Assembly (NCBI GenBank): GCA_016801885.1
Contig: CM028902.1
Coordinates: 25,527,580-25,591,579 of the forward strand
Source of the DNA: Toxotes chatareus
Taxonomy: Eukaryota; Chordata; Actinopteri; Toxotidae
Length of the DNA: 64,000 nt
Direction: 5' to 3'
Both the position numbers and the translations under genes were made by a program. Position 1 is the stretch's first letter. Each line of letters opens with the position of its first letter. The notes below the pieces were generated by a model. It had not been told where the DNA came from, ran no database searches, and saw only the letters and a list, made by a program, of their open reading frames with translations. This document shows, one piece after another, positions 1-12,039 of the stretch.

Positions 1-263
1 TGACAGAGGAGACACTGCTGTACACTCCCGATCCACTTCTCAACGCTCCCATGATTCACTTGTGTCAAACGTCTCGTGTGAAAACAAAGAGAAATGTTTA
101 GTCTGAGCTGTAAACAGCTGACGGCCTCAGAGGACACGGGAAGCAGGACGTGTCTCTGTCTGATTCTGCAGCTCCGCGAGCAGGTGAGGACATTTTAGTC
201 GGCACTTTGCTGGGCAGTGTTACAGGACGCCACACGGACAGAGGAAACACTCATCATACTTAC

Positions 264-389
264 TCTCCTCCTCCTCTTCCTCATCACTGGAGGAAGAGCC
301 AATAGAAAAGAAGTGTCTACTTTTGGGGAGGAACGGGGAGATACTGAGGGAAAAGCTGATTCGTCGCTTTGATCGAGGAAATCCTCTCA
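264..389 (-). CDS. akap13: AKAP13 exon 16 (probable), acidic tail exon
   Basis: The acceptor is a T-rich tract ending TTTTTAG at 391-390 and the donor is A|GTAAGTATG. The frame joins the preceding exon (phase 1 plus two bases) and gives VRGFPRSKRRISFSLS, then a Ser-rich stretch ending in SSSSDEEEEE. The phase match and the good splice sites support it. I cannot align this segment to the human protein after LTKSISLMTISHPG, so it may be a fish-specific or alternatively spliced exon. It is the last exon I can place before the left edge. Confidence 0.55.
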
Positions 390-516
390 CTAAAAAGTAT
401 GGATGGGTGTAGCAGGACGAACAGATGGACAAGTGAAAGGACAATTTTATTACATGAGTTCAACAGTCCGTCTAACAGACAGGAGGAAAAGGATGAAGAG
501 CGAAGCAGCCACTCAC

Positions 517-625
517 CATCTATATCACGGTGACTGATGGTAACCATGGAGATGGATTTGGTGAGGGTTTGGTGATGGAACATGGCAGGACAGCTGGTTG
601 TCATTGACAGTACGTGATGTGACAT
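517..625 (-). CDS. akap13: AKAP13 exon 15
   Basis: This 109-bp exon follows the acceptor TTTGTTTTTAG and ends at donor GATG|GTGAGT. It encodes MSHHVLSMTTSCPAMF followed by LTKSISMVTISHRDID. The second part matches the human AKAP13 segment LTKSISLMTISHPGLD just upstream of the C1 domain. It enters in phase 0 and leaves in phase 1. The ATG at its first codon is internal to the long isoform; it could only be a start if a shorter isoform has a promoter nearby. Confidence 0.87.
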
Positions 626-796
626 CTAAAAACAAATGTTGGAAAAAACCATAAATAATTAAACAGAACAACAGCTGGGACGTGTGGAGGGTACGAGCAG
701 ATCACCGGCTCAGGCAGAGCCAACAAGCCGACCGTTTACTTCAGAGATGGACCCCCTGCTGGCCCCTCCCCCTGAGCAGATCACAAAGAATATAAA

Positions 797-816
797 GACA
801 CACACACACACACACC
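797..816 (-). repeat. CA/TG tract covering the exon 14 donor site
   Basis: On the minus strand the exon ends GACAGCCAG and the intron starts directly with GTGTGTGTGTGTGTG. The donor is therefore the first unit of a TG repeat and not a GTAAGT/GTGAGT consensus. Confidence 0.85.
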
Positions 817-996
817 TGGCTGTCAGTGCTGGTGCCGTCTCCCTCTTGCTCCTCCTCAGTGAGGGAGACCAGAGAGCCCCTGTCCTTGCTGTCCTGCCGC
901 AGACTCCTGCCTGCAGCCCTCTCCTCCTGATCACTCAGGCTCAGACTCTGAGCCTGGACTCCTTCCCTCTGTACCTCAAGACCCTCCAGACTGTAG
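816..996 (-). CDS. akap13: AKAP13 exon 14
   Basis: A 181-bp exon with acceptor GTGCACCCAG and a donor lying inside a TG repeat. With the last two bases of exon 13 it encodes RSYSLEGLEVQREG, ending in GSLVSLTEEEQEGDG. Human AKAP13 has RRSFSLEGL and VDSLVSLSEEDLES in the same order. It enters with one base and leaves in phase 0. The region is hydrophilic and Ser/Glu-rich, as expected for the disordered linker before the C1 domain. Confidence 0.92.
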
Positions 997-1615
997 CTGG
1001 GTGCACAAACACAACACAAGAACACAAACCACTGTCTTTTATCTTTTATCACACTGTGCACTTGCTTGTATTGGGTGATGCTGTGTGTCCTTGAATTGGA
1101 ATATTCAGATGACACATAACCAGTTTACTGTTATTGACCTATACTCTTTACCTTCTGTTGTCTATTTGCTCCTGATAAGAAGGATGCAGGTTGGATGGAC
1201 ACCAGCTCATACTGGAGAAATGGAAAGACAGAGGGATGGAGAACGGATGATGGAAGATGAGACAGACAGAGATGATTAGATGTTTGTCAGAGGAGATGGA
1301 TTAATGATGTCGATGGCATCACAGTGAAAGGATGTGTGTGTTATGATCCTGCTGAGATGTGGACAGCAGCACAGACGGAGGAGCTGTGTGGATGTAAGCT
1401 CGCTGAAGTCGAGTCAGCTGGAACTTAGCACACGTGGTGGTGACGCCAGTATCTCTGAGACGACTCTGCCTCTGGCCATGAGTCACTATTCAGGAACTCA
1501 GGCTGTCTCATGTGGACAGGCCTGGACACTGGCTCACACACACAATCCACAGCAGTAACAAGAAGAATGTGCTGGGTGATGTGTCGATGAAGCAGGTGAA
1601 AGATGAAAGGTGTAC

Positions 1616-1675
1616 CTTCTCCGGTGGAGGGGGGGCTTCACTCTCTTCACCTCTCCTGACAGGCTCTTCAATGAG
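1616..1675 (-). CDS. akap13: AKAP13 exon 13
   Basis: A 60-bp exon bounded by acceptor GTCTTCCAG and donor AGAAG|GTACACC. It encodes SSLKSLSGEVKRVKPPLHRR, against human SSMRVLGDVVRRPPIHRR. The phase (one base in, two out) links exons 12 and 14 exactly. The longer open frame upstream on this strand is intron read-through. Confidence 0.9.
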
Positions 1676-1848
1676 CTGGAAGACGGGACAGATGGTCTGT
1701 TAGTGGACAGAAAGGAGAGACGCATGTCTTTTGTCTCACTCAGTAACCGACTCCTTTCAGATTCTCAGATTATTTTGTCTTGATCTTCTCTTACAAATGT
1801 TTTTCAAACGTTTCTTTCTGAAGAATAAAAAGTCACATTTTCTGTTTG

Positions 1849-2858
1849 CACTGCAGTACATACATGGCACTGCAGTACATACATGGCACTGCAGTAAATA
1901 CATGGCACTGCAGTACATACATGGCACTGCAGTACATACATGGCACTGCAGTAAATACATGGCACTGCAGTACATACATGGCACTGCAGTAAATACATGG
2001 CACTGCAGTACATACATGGCACTGCAGTAAATACATGGCACTGCAGTACATACATGGCACTGCAGTAAATACATGGCACTGCAGTACATACATGGCACTG
2101 CAGTAAATACATGGCACTGCAGTACATACATGGCACTGCAGTACATACATGGCACTGCAGTAAATACATGGCACTGCAGTAAATACATGGCACTGCAGTA
2201 CATACATGGCACTGCAGTACATACATGGCACTGCAGTAAATACATGGCACTGCAGTAAATACATGGCACTGCAGTAAATACATGGCACTGCAGTACATAC
2301 ATGGCACTGCAGTACATACATGGCACTGCAGTAAATACATGGCACTGCAGTAAATACATGGCACTGCAGTACATACATGGCACTGCAGTAAATACATGGC
2401 ACTGCAGTACATACATGGCACTGCAGTAAATACATGGCACTGCAGTAAATACATGGCACTGCAGTACATACATGGCACTGCAGTACATACATGGCACTGC
2501 AGTAAATACATGGCACTGCAGTACATACATGGCACTGCAGTAAATACATGGCACTGCAGTACATACATGGCACTGCAGTAAATACATGGCACTGCAGTAC
2601 ATACATGGCACTGCAGTAAATACATGGCACTGCAGTACATACATGGCACTGCAGTAAATACATGGCACTGCAGTACATACATGGCACTGCAGTAAATACA
2701 TGGCACTGCAGTACATACATGGCACTGCAGTAAATACATGGCACTGCAGTACATACATGGCACTGCAGTACATACATGGCACTGCAGTAAATACATGGCA
2801 CTGCAGTACATACATGGCACTGCAGTAAATACATGGCACTGCAGTACATACATGGCAC
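1849..2858. repeat. 19-bp minisatellite (about 53 copies) in AKAP13 intron 12
   Basis: The unit is GCAGTACATACATGGCACT. A second form has AAATACATGG in place of CATACATGG. Copies are otherwise nearly identical and each carries a PstI site (CTGCAG). The unit length is not a multiple of three and contains no stop on the minus strand, so all three minus frames stay open for about 1 kb. These frames are not genes. The array ends about 160 bp from the exon 12 donor. Confidence 0.98.
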
Positions 2859-3018
2859 ATGCCAGAGAACCTGGCTGTGGTGGGGTTTGTTACGCTCCTC
2901 TGATTGGCTTTTTGAAGCCCGGCCAGTCCCTGAGGTGCTCGGGATTTGAAGTGTCGTGGGGGTTACTACATATTGTGCAATCCTCACGATGCTGACTGAC
3001 TGTGTTGGAAACCAGTAC

Positions 3019-3214
3019 CTGCGCTGTGCGATGTCAGGCTCTGCAGCTGCATTGCTCCTTCCTGGCTCCCAGCTGTGACGACGGAACGGAGACAAGGATC
3101 GAATGGAAGCTCGGAAGATGGCAGAAGAGACAGGATTTTCTGGAAGCTGGTCTTTTTTCTCTTCTTCTTCTCCTCCTACTTCTGTCCCCCTTCCTCCTCC
3201 TCCTCCTCCTCCTC
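3019..3214 (-). CDS. akap13: AKAP13 exon 12 with the conserved RRHSW site
   Basis: The exon ends CGCAG|GTACTGG. The best acceptor is TTCTGAATCCTAG; a second in-frame AG lies 30-odd bases downstream, so the exact start is uncertain. It encodes a Gly/Glu-rich run, then SSAIFRASIRSLSPFRRHSW (human SSMRSLSPFRRHSWGPG). The RRHS serine corresponds, from memory, to the human PKA site (Ser1565) that binds 14-3-3 and damps the Rho-GEF. If so, that control is conserved here. The Gly run comes from a GGA triplet repeat and probably varies in length. Confidence 0.92.
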
Positions 3215-3638
3215 CTAGGATTCAGAACAGAAAATGATGATCTTGTTGTGTATGGTGACGTTTTCCTTGTTCAGATAATTGAAAGGGGAATGACTTGTGT
3301 GAAACCCAGCAGGTGATATAGCAACAGGATTTTTTTTCATAGACCTTAAAGTTTGGATCACACAGGATCCTGAGCACTGAGCACACACACAATGATAAAA
3401 ACCAGAAAATCCTACACACTGTAAGCAGCTACCTGTTCACACACACACGCTCAGTACATGCAGGTGCACAGTGTTACTGTGGAACACTCAGAAACAGAAA
3501 GTGAGCCTGGAATCTGACCCTGCTCTCAGATCCTTTGCTGACAGTGAAAGCTCAGAGTAAACTGAGGATCACACACAGCGACTTCACCAAATCTTCACGC
3601 CCTCCTAACATAAAAGTGTTGGACACTGTTTGCGTTAC

Positions 3639-3758
3639 CTCTGTCCTCAGTTTCTGACTTCCAGGACAGCCTGGAGCCCTGAGGGGCCACACTGCCAGGT
3701 GTGTCCTCTGACCAAGCCACCTCACTGGGACTGAGGGCTCCCTGCACTGATGCATCAT
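3639..3758 (-). CDS. akap13: AKAP13 exon 11
   Basis: A 120-bp exon after a strong pyrimidine acceptor (CCCTCTCTTCCACAG), ending ACAGAG|GTAACG. Joined to the last base of exon 10 it reads DDASVQGALSPSEV and continues to SRLSWKSETEDR. Human has TDDTASLDRHSSHG at this point. Phase 1 in and phase 1 out agree with both neighbours. It is separated from exon 10 by a 13.7-kb intron full of repeats, so a small exon in between cannot be excluded. Confidence 0.8.
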
Positions 3759-3759
3759 C

Positions 3760-5329
3760 TGTGGAAGAGAGGGAGACACGAACCCTTCTGTCCCCTCGTC
3801 CATCACAGGGGGGAGGCTCAGGCTGGAGACGAAATGAATACACAAGAGAAAAAGTTTGGTCGATTAATCTGAAACAAAACTTTTTAAAAATGTTTTTGAC
3901 AGATTCAGCCACCACACAGCCTGATTACAAACTGTCAAACCGAGCCTAACACTGTGAGACAGAAAAACAAACAAACAAACAAGAACAGACTCTGCAGCAT
4001 CAGTCATGGCTTTTGGATAAATACAAGTCCAATTCACAATGACGGTGGTTCAACACAAAGTAGGTCCCTGAACAGGACAAAACCAAACCAATTAACTAAA
4101 TCAAAGAAATAAAATAAAAAACTAGAGAAAATAAAACACCAGATTATCCATTCTGATTGTCTGAGGCTCAGACACCACAAATGTTCAGTTAACTGTTGAT
4201 ACTGTTAAAAGAAACACACACACAATAAAGTTTGAAGAATCTGAAAGCAAAGTTTTGTTCTCCTCCCCCATTTTTCACTCTTTCAGTCTTTTGTTCTTAC
4301 AAAGTAATTTGTTCTTTTAAAGGATCCACATCTGACTGAGCCAGTGAGAGCAGGCAGTGGCACACAGCAGCCTACTGCAGCCCAGACACATGTGGAGGAG
4401 CAGGCCATGGAAATGGCCTCTTCCAGAACAAATGAGTCACACGGAGCTGATTACACTCTCGAGCAAACACAGCAACTGAAAACAGTCTCCTAGCACCACA
4501 CATGGAACATCTATGGTTCTCTACAGAGTTCTCTGTAGAACTATCCACACATGTTTTACACACTATGAAGAAGCTTGAACAAAGGTAGAAATACTCTATA
4601 TCAATACTGATCCTTTCTCTAGCGAGAGAACTAAGGTTCCACATATCTTCCTTGTTACTACGACGATTACGACCCCGTGTCCATGCACAGTGTGAAACAG
4701 CCAGGTTTCCTCTGGTCCCTGCCAAGCTGCACAGGGTAACGTGTTTCCTCCAGAGCTTTTCCCTCTGTGGTTCAGTCGTAGAAACCTGCAGCAGCCTGTT
4801 TGTTCCTGAGCCTGATGGGAGCTGAGTGCGTTCCCAGTGCCAGCTGCTGTGCCGACCTAAAACCACAACACCAGTTTTTATATACATTATATACATGTGT
4901 GTGTGGGTTTTATACCTTTTTAAAGACACCGTCATCCAGCTCAGCACTGACTTTAAGGCTGTCTCTGTCTCTGTGAAACACACACACAGACACACACTCT
5001 TCTCTGGCTGGATGAAAGTCTGAAAGAAAAAGAAGAGGAGAGCAAAGTGAGGAGGGACACGGACAAAAACACCTGGGTCAGGGATTATATGGTGCAAAGT
5101 CTGAACATGTGACATGTTGCAGCCCTGGTTGCAATCCATGCAGACAGGAAGCTGACCTCATATCATCCAAACCACAGAGAGCCAGCTCGAGCTGTACAGA
5201 GTGTCAGCTGTTGCATGGTTACTTCACTGCTGTGCAGCAGAAATTACATCACTATCAAACAGAATCACATGAAACCACAGAAGCTGAAGTTCAGTGAAGG
5301 AATCCAGACTGTAGAGGGTGGATGGTCTG

Positions 5330-5364
<35 letters not shown>

Positions 5365-7330
5365 CTGTAATCCAGTGATGTACTGCAATTTAAGCAAAAA
5401 ACACAAAAACATAAAAACTGCCTGTACATGTTTGGCTTTCATCTTTTTTATGATGAATTCAAAAACCAAACATGTGGTTTTGGCTGATTCTTCCATCTTC
5501 ATGCAGCAACGTCCTGAAGCACTGATCCAGTCAGTCAGCTCTGTTCAGTGTTTATCAGCCAACAGGACTAAATGGCGCTAAATATCGCTGAAGATGTTTC
5601 TGTATCTGGGTTTCAAAGTAACTTCTTCCAGTGAATTAACCATTCGACCGTCTTACCTGCACATGATGTCGCTGAGCTGGGCTCAGGGCTGGGCTGGACA
5701 GGGCAGAAAACATCTGTCTCTCTTTGGATCTAACAGACAGAAGGAAAGAGAGGAAGAAGAGGGAGGAATCATTGATGAAGAGAAAACAGGGTCGTCATCA
5801 TTTCACTGGCTGGAGGATTGACTTGTTCTTAAAGGCGTCTTCATAGGTTGTTCATGGAGAGATGAAGCTGCCCCCGGTGGCAGAAGGCAGAACTCCTCCC
5901 ATCTGTATTAGAACATGATGTCATCACACACTCCCACAGGCGATGGTGTGAGCATATCAACATGAACCAGTGGAACCACACACACCAATACACACACTAA
6001 AACACACACCGGTACACACTCACAAGTCACAAGCATATGATTGTTCCACCCATGCAACTAGACACAGCTGCTCCAGTGTAAAGTGAGAGAGACGTAGGAG
6101 GGGCGTCTCTCACGCACACACTCTCACACACGCGCACACACACACACACACACTCACTCAGACACACACTCACAGACACACACTCACTCAGACACACACA
6201 CACTCACACACACACACACACACACACTCACTCAGACACACACTCACAGACACACACACACTCACACACACACACAGCCACAAACGTCTGCAGTTGTTCA
6301 AACAGCTCAGCTGCTCTGAGCCCGCCCCCTTCACCCTCTGGCTCCTGCTGATACACCTCCTCAGTGATGTCACTCAGGTGACTCACCCAGGGTAGATCAG
6401 ACCCGGGGTTGGGTCCCAGCAGCAGAGCCTCTCCCTGCAGCCTCTATGGGTCAGGGTCAGGACCTCGTGGCTTTTTGCAGCCCCAGTAGTGTGTAAACTT
6501 TGCACAGTGAGCAGTATCTACACTCCACTGTAATTGGCTCACAGCCTGCTTGTTAGCACCACCATGATAGCACCGTGTCTGGGCTCAGCATTGACTGGTT
6601 CCTCGGTGATGGATAGGGCTGCAACGCCACCAAAAAAGAAGCAAAACTTGTCCAGTTCCCCTCTTCAGTGTCACGGCCCTGGGTTTAGCAGGTTTGAAAC
6701 TTATCTTTGCCCAGGAGACAAGCTCTTCCATGTCACAGAGGATCCACCTACCACCAGGCACTAATGATGTGGTGATGGTGATGGGGGGGGGGGGGGCGGC
6801 TGCCAAATGTCAGACTTGGACAGAGGCCTTCTGCATTCAGTTTCAGCTGCTGTGACCACCATCTTAATGGAAAGAGAATAGCTGAGATGGTGCACTCAGG
6901 TGTAATCCCTTCTTCTAGCCAATGCCAGTCTGATGTTCTATTCCCAGAAGTGACTCTGATTTTCCCTCATAATTCACGACGAGGTCCTTGATCTTACAGG
7001 GAACACGGTGTTGGTCCAGGGTAGTCTCTACAAGCTTGTGGGGTACTGAGCCATATGAACTGATGAGGTCAAACTAAAGAACAAGTGTGTCTCCCTGATC
7101 AGCTCAGTGACGTTTCTGGTGTGTTCTACTCTGGATTTCCACGAATGTCACTTTTCTGTATCACGGTGTGAAAATGGCTGCAGGGGGCCTTGAGTCTCGC
7201 TCCCTCTGAAAGCCAGACTGAAGTCAGTCACTGTATGTTTGTGGTGGTCCTGAACACATATGAGCTGTGGACTTCTGAACTGTAGTGTGGGTTAATGCAG
7301 TGAAATCCAGGTGCACTGAAACACTGACAA
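3760..7330. other. AKAP13 intron 10, no gene seen
   Basis: No exon with credible splice sites and no recognised transposon here. It holds CA tracts at 5331-5361 and 6113-6277 (mixed CACTCA/GACACA units) and a poly-G run near 6783-6796. A 255-codon open frame on the minus strand (4372-5139) has no recognisable family and contains simple-repeat translation, so I do not call it. Confidence 0.6.
6113..6277. repeat. Compound CA microsatellite
   Basis: CA dinucleotides alternate with ACTCACTCAGACACA-type units over about 165 bp. Confidence 0.95.
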
Positions 7331-7332
7331 AC

Positions 7333-10215
7333 GATTCAAGATTCAAAGGGTTTATTGTCATTTGCACAGTAAGGAAACAGGTTTCCCTGTACAATGAAAT
7401 TCTTACTTTGCTCTTCACCCAGAATGCCATACAAAACGTTGTAAGTAAATAAAATAGATAATAGTATTTACAAAATATTAATAAGAGCATAAGTGAAAAA
7501 AAAAAAAAAGTTACACAAAATATAAACTGTACTGATATATACAAATCAGCTGTTGTGCAAGTTCAGCTGAGAGTGAAGACTGTGCAAAAGAACTGTTATG
7601 TGAACAGTGCAGTATGTGTGCAGTTATTAAGGTGCAGAACAGTAATAAATAATAACAGTCAGTATGTGCAAAAGTTGGTATGTGCAAAAGTTGCAGCCTG
7701 TTGTAGCCTGTTGTTACAGACTCCTGTCAGCTGTTGAGGAGTCTGATGGCAGACGGGAAGAAAGAGTTTTTAAGTCTGGTGGTCCTGCACTTCACACTCC
7801 TGTACCTCCGGCCTGAAGGGAGGAGAGTGAACAGACCTTGTTGTGGGTGGGTGGGGTCCTTGATGATGGAGGCAGCTCTCCTGTGGACTCTGCGCTGGTA
7901 GATGCTCTGCAGAGAGGGCAGAGGAGTCCTGGTGATCTTAGACGCAGTCTTCACCACTCTCTGCAGGCGTTTGCGGTCCATGGCAGTGGAGCTGCCGTAC
8001 CACACAGTGATGCAGCTGGTCAAGATGGACTCAACAACGCAGCTGTAGAAGTTCCTGAGGATCTTTGGTGACATGCCAAACTTCCTCAGCCTCCTCAGGA
8101 AGTACAGCCGCTGCTGAGCTTTCTTCACCAGCTGTGTGGTGTTGAGTGTCCAGGTGAGGTCGTGGCTGAGGTGGACCCCAAGTATTTAAAGCTGCTCACC
8201 CTCTCCACTTCCAGACCCCGGATAAGTAGTGGCTGATGAGGGCTCCTCTCCTTCCTCATGTCCACTATCATCTCCTTGGTCTTGTCTGTGTTGAGGGTGA
8301 GGTTGTTGTCCTCACACCATGTCACCAGAGTGGCCACCTCCCTCCTGTAGGCTGCCTCGTTCCCGCCAGTGATGCGTCCTATCACGGCGGTGTCGTCCTG
8401 CAAACTTCAGGATGATGTTGTCCTTGTGAGAGGCCACACAGTCGTGGGTGAACAGGGTGTAGAGGATGGGACTGAGGACACAGCCCTGTGGTGTGCGATG
8501 TTTGTGATGATGCTGGCTGAAGTCTTTTTCCCTATTCTGACAGACTGAGGCCTGCCAGTCAGAAAGTCCAGGAGCCAGTCACAGATGAAGGGGTGTAGTC
8601 CAAGGAGAACAGTTTGTGTGTGAGCTTGTGGGGAATGACCGTGTTGAATGCGGAACTGTAGTCAATAAAGAGCATCCTGATGTAGGAGTCCTTATTCTCC
8701 AGGTGTGAGAGGGAGATGTGCAGTGCTGCGGCGATAGCATCTGAGGTGGACCTGTTGGACCGGTAGGCGTACTGCAGGGGGTCCAGTGTGGCCGGGATGC
8801 TGCTCTGAATGTGGGGCAGCACCACTCTCTCAAAGCACTTCATAATGATTGGAGTGAGTGCTACTGGCCTGTAGTCATTCAGGCAGGTGGGGGGGCTCTT
8901 CTTGGGGAGGGGGACAATGGTAGTGGTCTTGAAGCAGGAGGGAACAGTTCTCTGGCTGAGGGAGAGATTGAATATGGAGGTGAGAACGTCTGTCAGCTCG
9001 TTGGCACATGCTCTGAGGGCTCGTCCAGGAATGTTGTCTGGTCCTGCCGCCTTGCGGGGGTTGATCCTCCTCAGGGCTTTGTGTACCTGGGCTGATGAGA
9101 CGACTGGTGGGGGTGAGGGGGGTGTAGTGGTCTGAGAGTCTGTGGGCCTCCTCTCTGTGTGGGCGGTGGAGGTCTCAAAGCGGGTGTAGAATGTATTGAG
9201 GTCATCAGGCAGGCTGTCTGTGGCACTGATGGTACTGGTGCTGCTTCTGTAGTCCGTGATGTGCTGCAAGCCCTGCCACATGCGCCCAGAGTCGGCAGTG
9301 GAATAGAAGCCATCCAGCTTCTCTCTGTACTGCCTCTTGGCAGCTGTGATGGCCTTTCTCAGTCCGTACTTTGCAGCTTTGTACTCAGCCTCATTGCCAG
9401 ATGTAAATGCAGTGGAGCGAGCACGCAGCATGTGACGTACCTGACTGTTTATCCAGGGCTTCTGGTTAGGAAACTTCCTGACTTGGATGGTGGGCACGAT
9501 GTTCTCCACACAAGTGCTAATGTACCCAGTCACATAGTCAGCATAATCCTGTACACTGACAGAAGAGTCCTCCAGAGTGGCTGCAGCTTTGAACACATCC
9601 CAGTCTGTAGCAGTAAAACAGTCCTGCAATGTGCCCTCAGTCTCAGGTGTCCAGATCTGAACCTGTTTGGTGACTGGATTTGATTGTTTGAGTCTTTGTC
9701 TGTAGGCCGGGTACAGGAACAAAGAGATGTGGTCCGAGTGTCCGAAGTGGGGGCGGGGTGCGGCCCTGTATGCACCCTTTATGTTGGTGTAAACATGATC
9801 CAAAGTGTTCTTGTCACGGGTGGGAATGTCTATATGCTGGTGGTATTTGGGAAATACAGTCCGTAAATTGCACTGATTAAAGTCGCCCGCAGCAATAAAG
9901 ACAGCGTCAGGGTGAGCCGTCTCCAGTGCGCTGATGACGTCGTGGAGCTTGCCGAGTGCCGCTGCAGAGTTGGCTCTCGGAGGGATGTAGATCGCGGCCA
10001 AAAACACAGATGTAAACTCCCTTGGTAGGTAGTAGGGACGGCACTTAAGCATCAAAAACTCCACATCAGGCGAACAGTGCTGATGAACAGTCCGTACATC
10101 TTCACACCACGTGTTGTTGATAAACACACACACGCCCCCCCCTTTCGCCTTACCGGAGGCTGCTGTCCGGTCTCCTCGGTGAATGGAGTGAGTCTGTAGC
10201 AAAACCCGTCCATCA
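7333..10215 (-). mobile_element. L2-type non-LTR retrotransposon (LINE), 5'-truncated
   Basis: The 3' end is at the left: on the minus strand it closes with a short tail of TTGAATC repeats after ACAATAAAC, as in fish L2 elements. It encodes part of an AP-like endonuclease and a reverse transcriptase. The 5' end is lost inside the endonuclease domain, as expected from incomplete target-primed reverse transcription. It is antisense-neutral to its host, lying in AKAP13 intron 10 in the same orientation. The clade assignment (L2 rather than CR1 or Rex) rests on the tail and protein style and was not tested by phylogeny. Confidence 0.9.
7727..10202 (-). pseudogene. LINE endonuclease-reverse transcriptase, frameshifted
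   Basis: Three open segments in succession: 8559-10202, 8125-8403 and 7727-8128. The first has the endonuclease motifs AAGDFNQCN and GHSDHISLF, then the RT motifs RKAAGPDNI, LNDYRPVAL and FIDYSSAFNTV (first catalytic Asp). The frame is lost after SLDYTP near 8590. It is lost again at the catalytic box, where one extra G sits inside the codons of the FADD motif (8392-8403). The last segment is the C-terminal region, ending SAIRLLNS. The element cannot make an active enzyme. Confidence 0.9.
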
Positions 10216-11016
10216 TGACATTCAGTGCAGTGTTATGTTCACGAGAGAGTAAAAGATGTCACTGCTTGTTTCTCTGTAACAGTGTGAGTGTATTTATGTG
10301 TCTGGTTCCTTGCTTATCGAAAAATCTGACTCTGACAAATATCTGATTTGTGTTGTTGGTGTTACCAACTGTATTTTCAGTGATGCTTACAATTACAAAT
10401 GTTCCATTATATTTATTGTTAATTAGTTGAGCTGTATTCATTCAGGAAGTCGTAGTAACGAGCGGTAACGAATGAGCCTGGGAGCCGGTCGGTCTGCAGC
10501 GGGGCTGATGGGATACTGGATGGTTTCATCACCATGAAAATGGACATTACAGAGTTCAGTCGGAAAATAAATAGTATACAGAGTGTGACACAGTGTCGCT
10601 TCTTATCATGTGAGCGAACACTTTCATCTTCTATCTTATACTGTAAATGGCTTACAGATGGAACAGGGCTGAGTGGAACGTGTTGGATATTCATGTGTGT
10701 GTGATGTGTGTTCGAATGCATTTTACAGTCACCCCACTGGTCTGCTGTGTAACCCCTGTGGGCAGAGCCATCAGAGTGACCTCATATTTAGTAGAGTGAC
10801 TGCCAGTCAGTGAAGCCAATGGCTCCTTTGTCCCCTTGTCCACTTGTCTCAATGGATCTGTTGTCCTCACTTCATGTTGTCCTGCTCTGTCTATTATCAA
10901 CATCCTGCAGACAAGAGATCTGCACAAAAGAACGACTCTCCAACACACAGGAGACAACAGGCAGCACTGATCAGCCTGCAGCTGAGCCGCACATGCTGGG
11001 TGTGTGTACGAGCGTC

Positions 11017-11804
<788 letters not shown>

Positions 11805-11821
11805 TCTTCTCAGGCTCTTAC

Positions 11822-12037
11822 TGTAGTTACTATGCACCTTTGGGATGCGGTGGAACAGGAGATTCACATCATGGACGTGCGGCTGACATATATGCAGCAA
11901 TGCGTGATGCTGCCATGTCGATATGGACCAAGAAAACTCTCTGAGGAATGTTACCAGCACCTTGTTGCAGTTATGAAGGCAAGAGGGTTCAACCTGTTAC
12001 TAGCAAGGTGTACCTAATAAAGCGGCTGGTGAGTGTA
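11822..12037 (+). mobile_element. Tc1-like transposon relic, right (3') half
   Basis: It translates, with small frame slips, as the C-terminus of a Tc1-like transposase: HLWDAVEQEIHIMDV, then LSEECYQHLV. It ends in GGTGTACCTAATAAAG, the inverted-repeat end of a family I know from other fish genomes. The left part is absent; the CA tract abuts the fragment. The left half of what looks like the same family is at 46,921-47,271. Confidence 0.8.
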
Positions 12038-12039
12038 TG

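Noticed and set aside
1757..3095. Open frames of 349-420 codons on the minus strand (CHVCTAVPCIYC period)
   Set aside because: They are translations of the 19-bp minisatellite, open in all three frames. The only real coding part is the first ~25 codons of the longest one, which belong to AKAP13 exon 12.
4372..5139. 255-codon minus-strand open frame
   Set aside because: No family resemblance, contains translated simple repeats and no AKAP13-compatible splice phase.
8811..9683. Plus-strand open frames of 82-174 codons
   Set aside because: Antisense shadows of the LINE endonuclease-RT frame.
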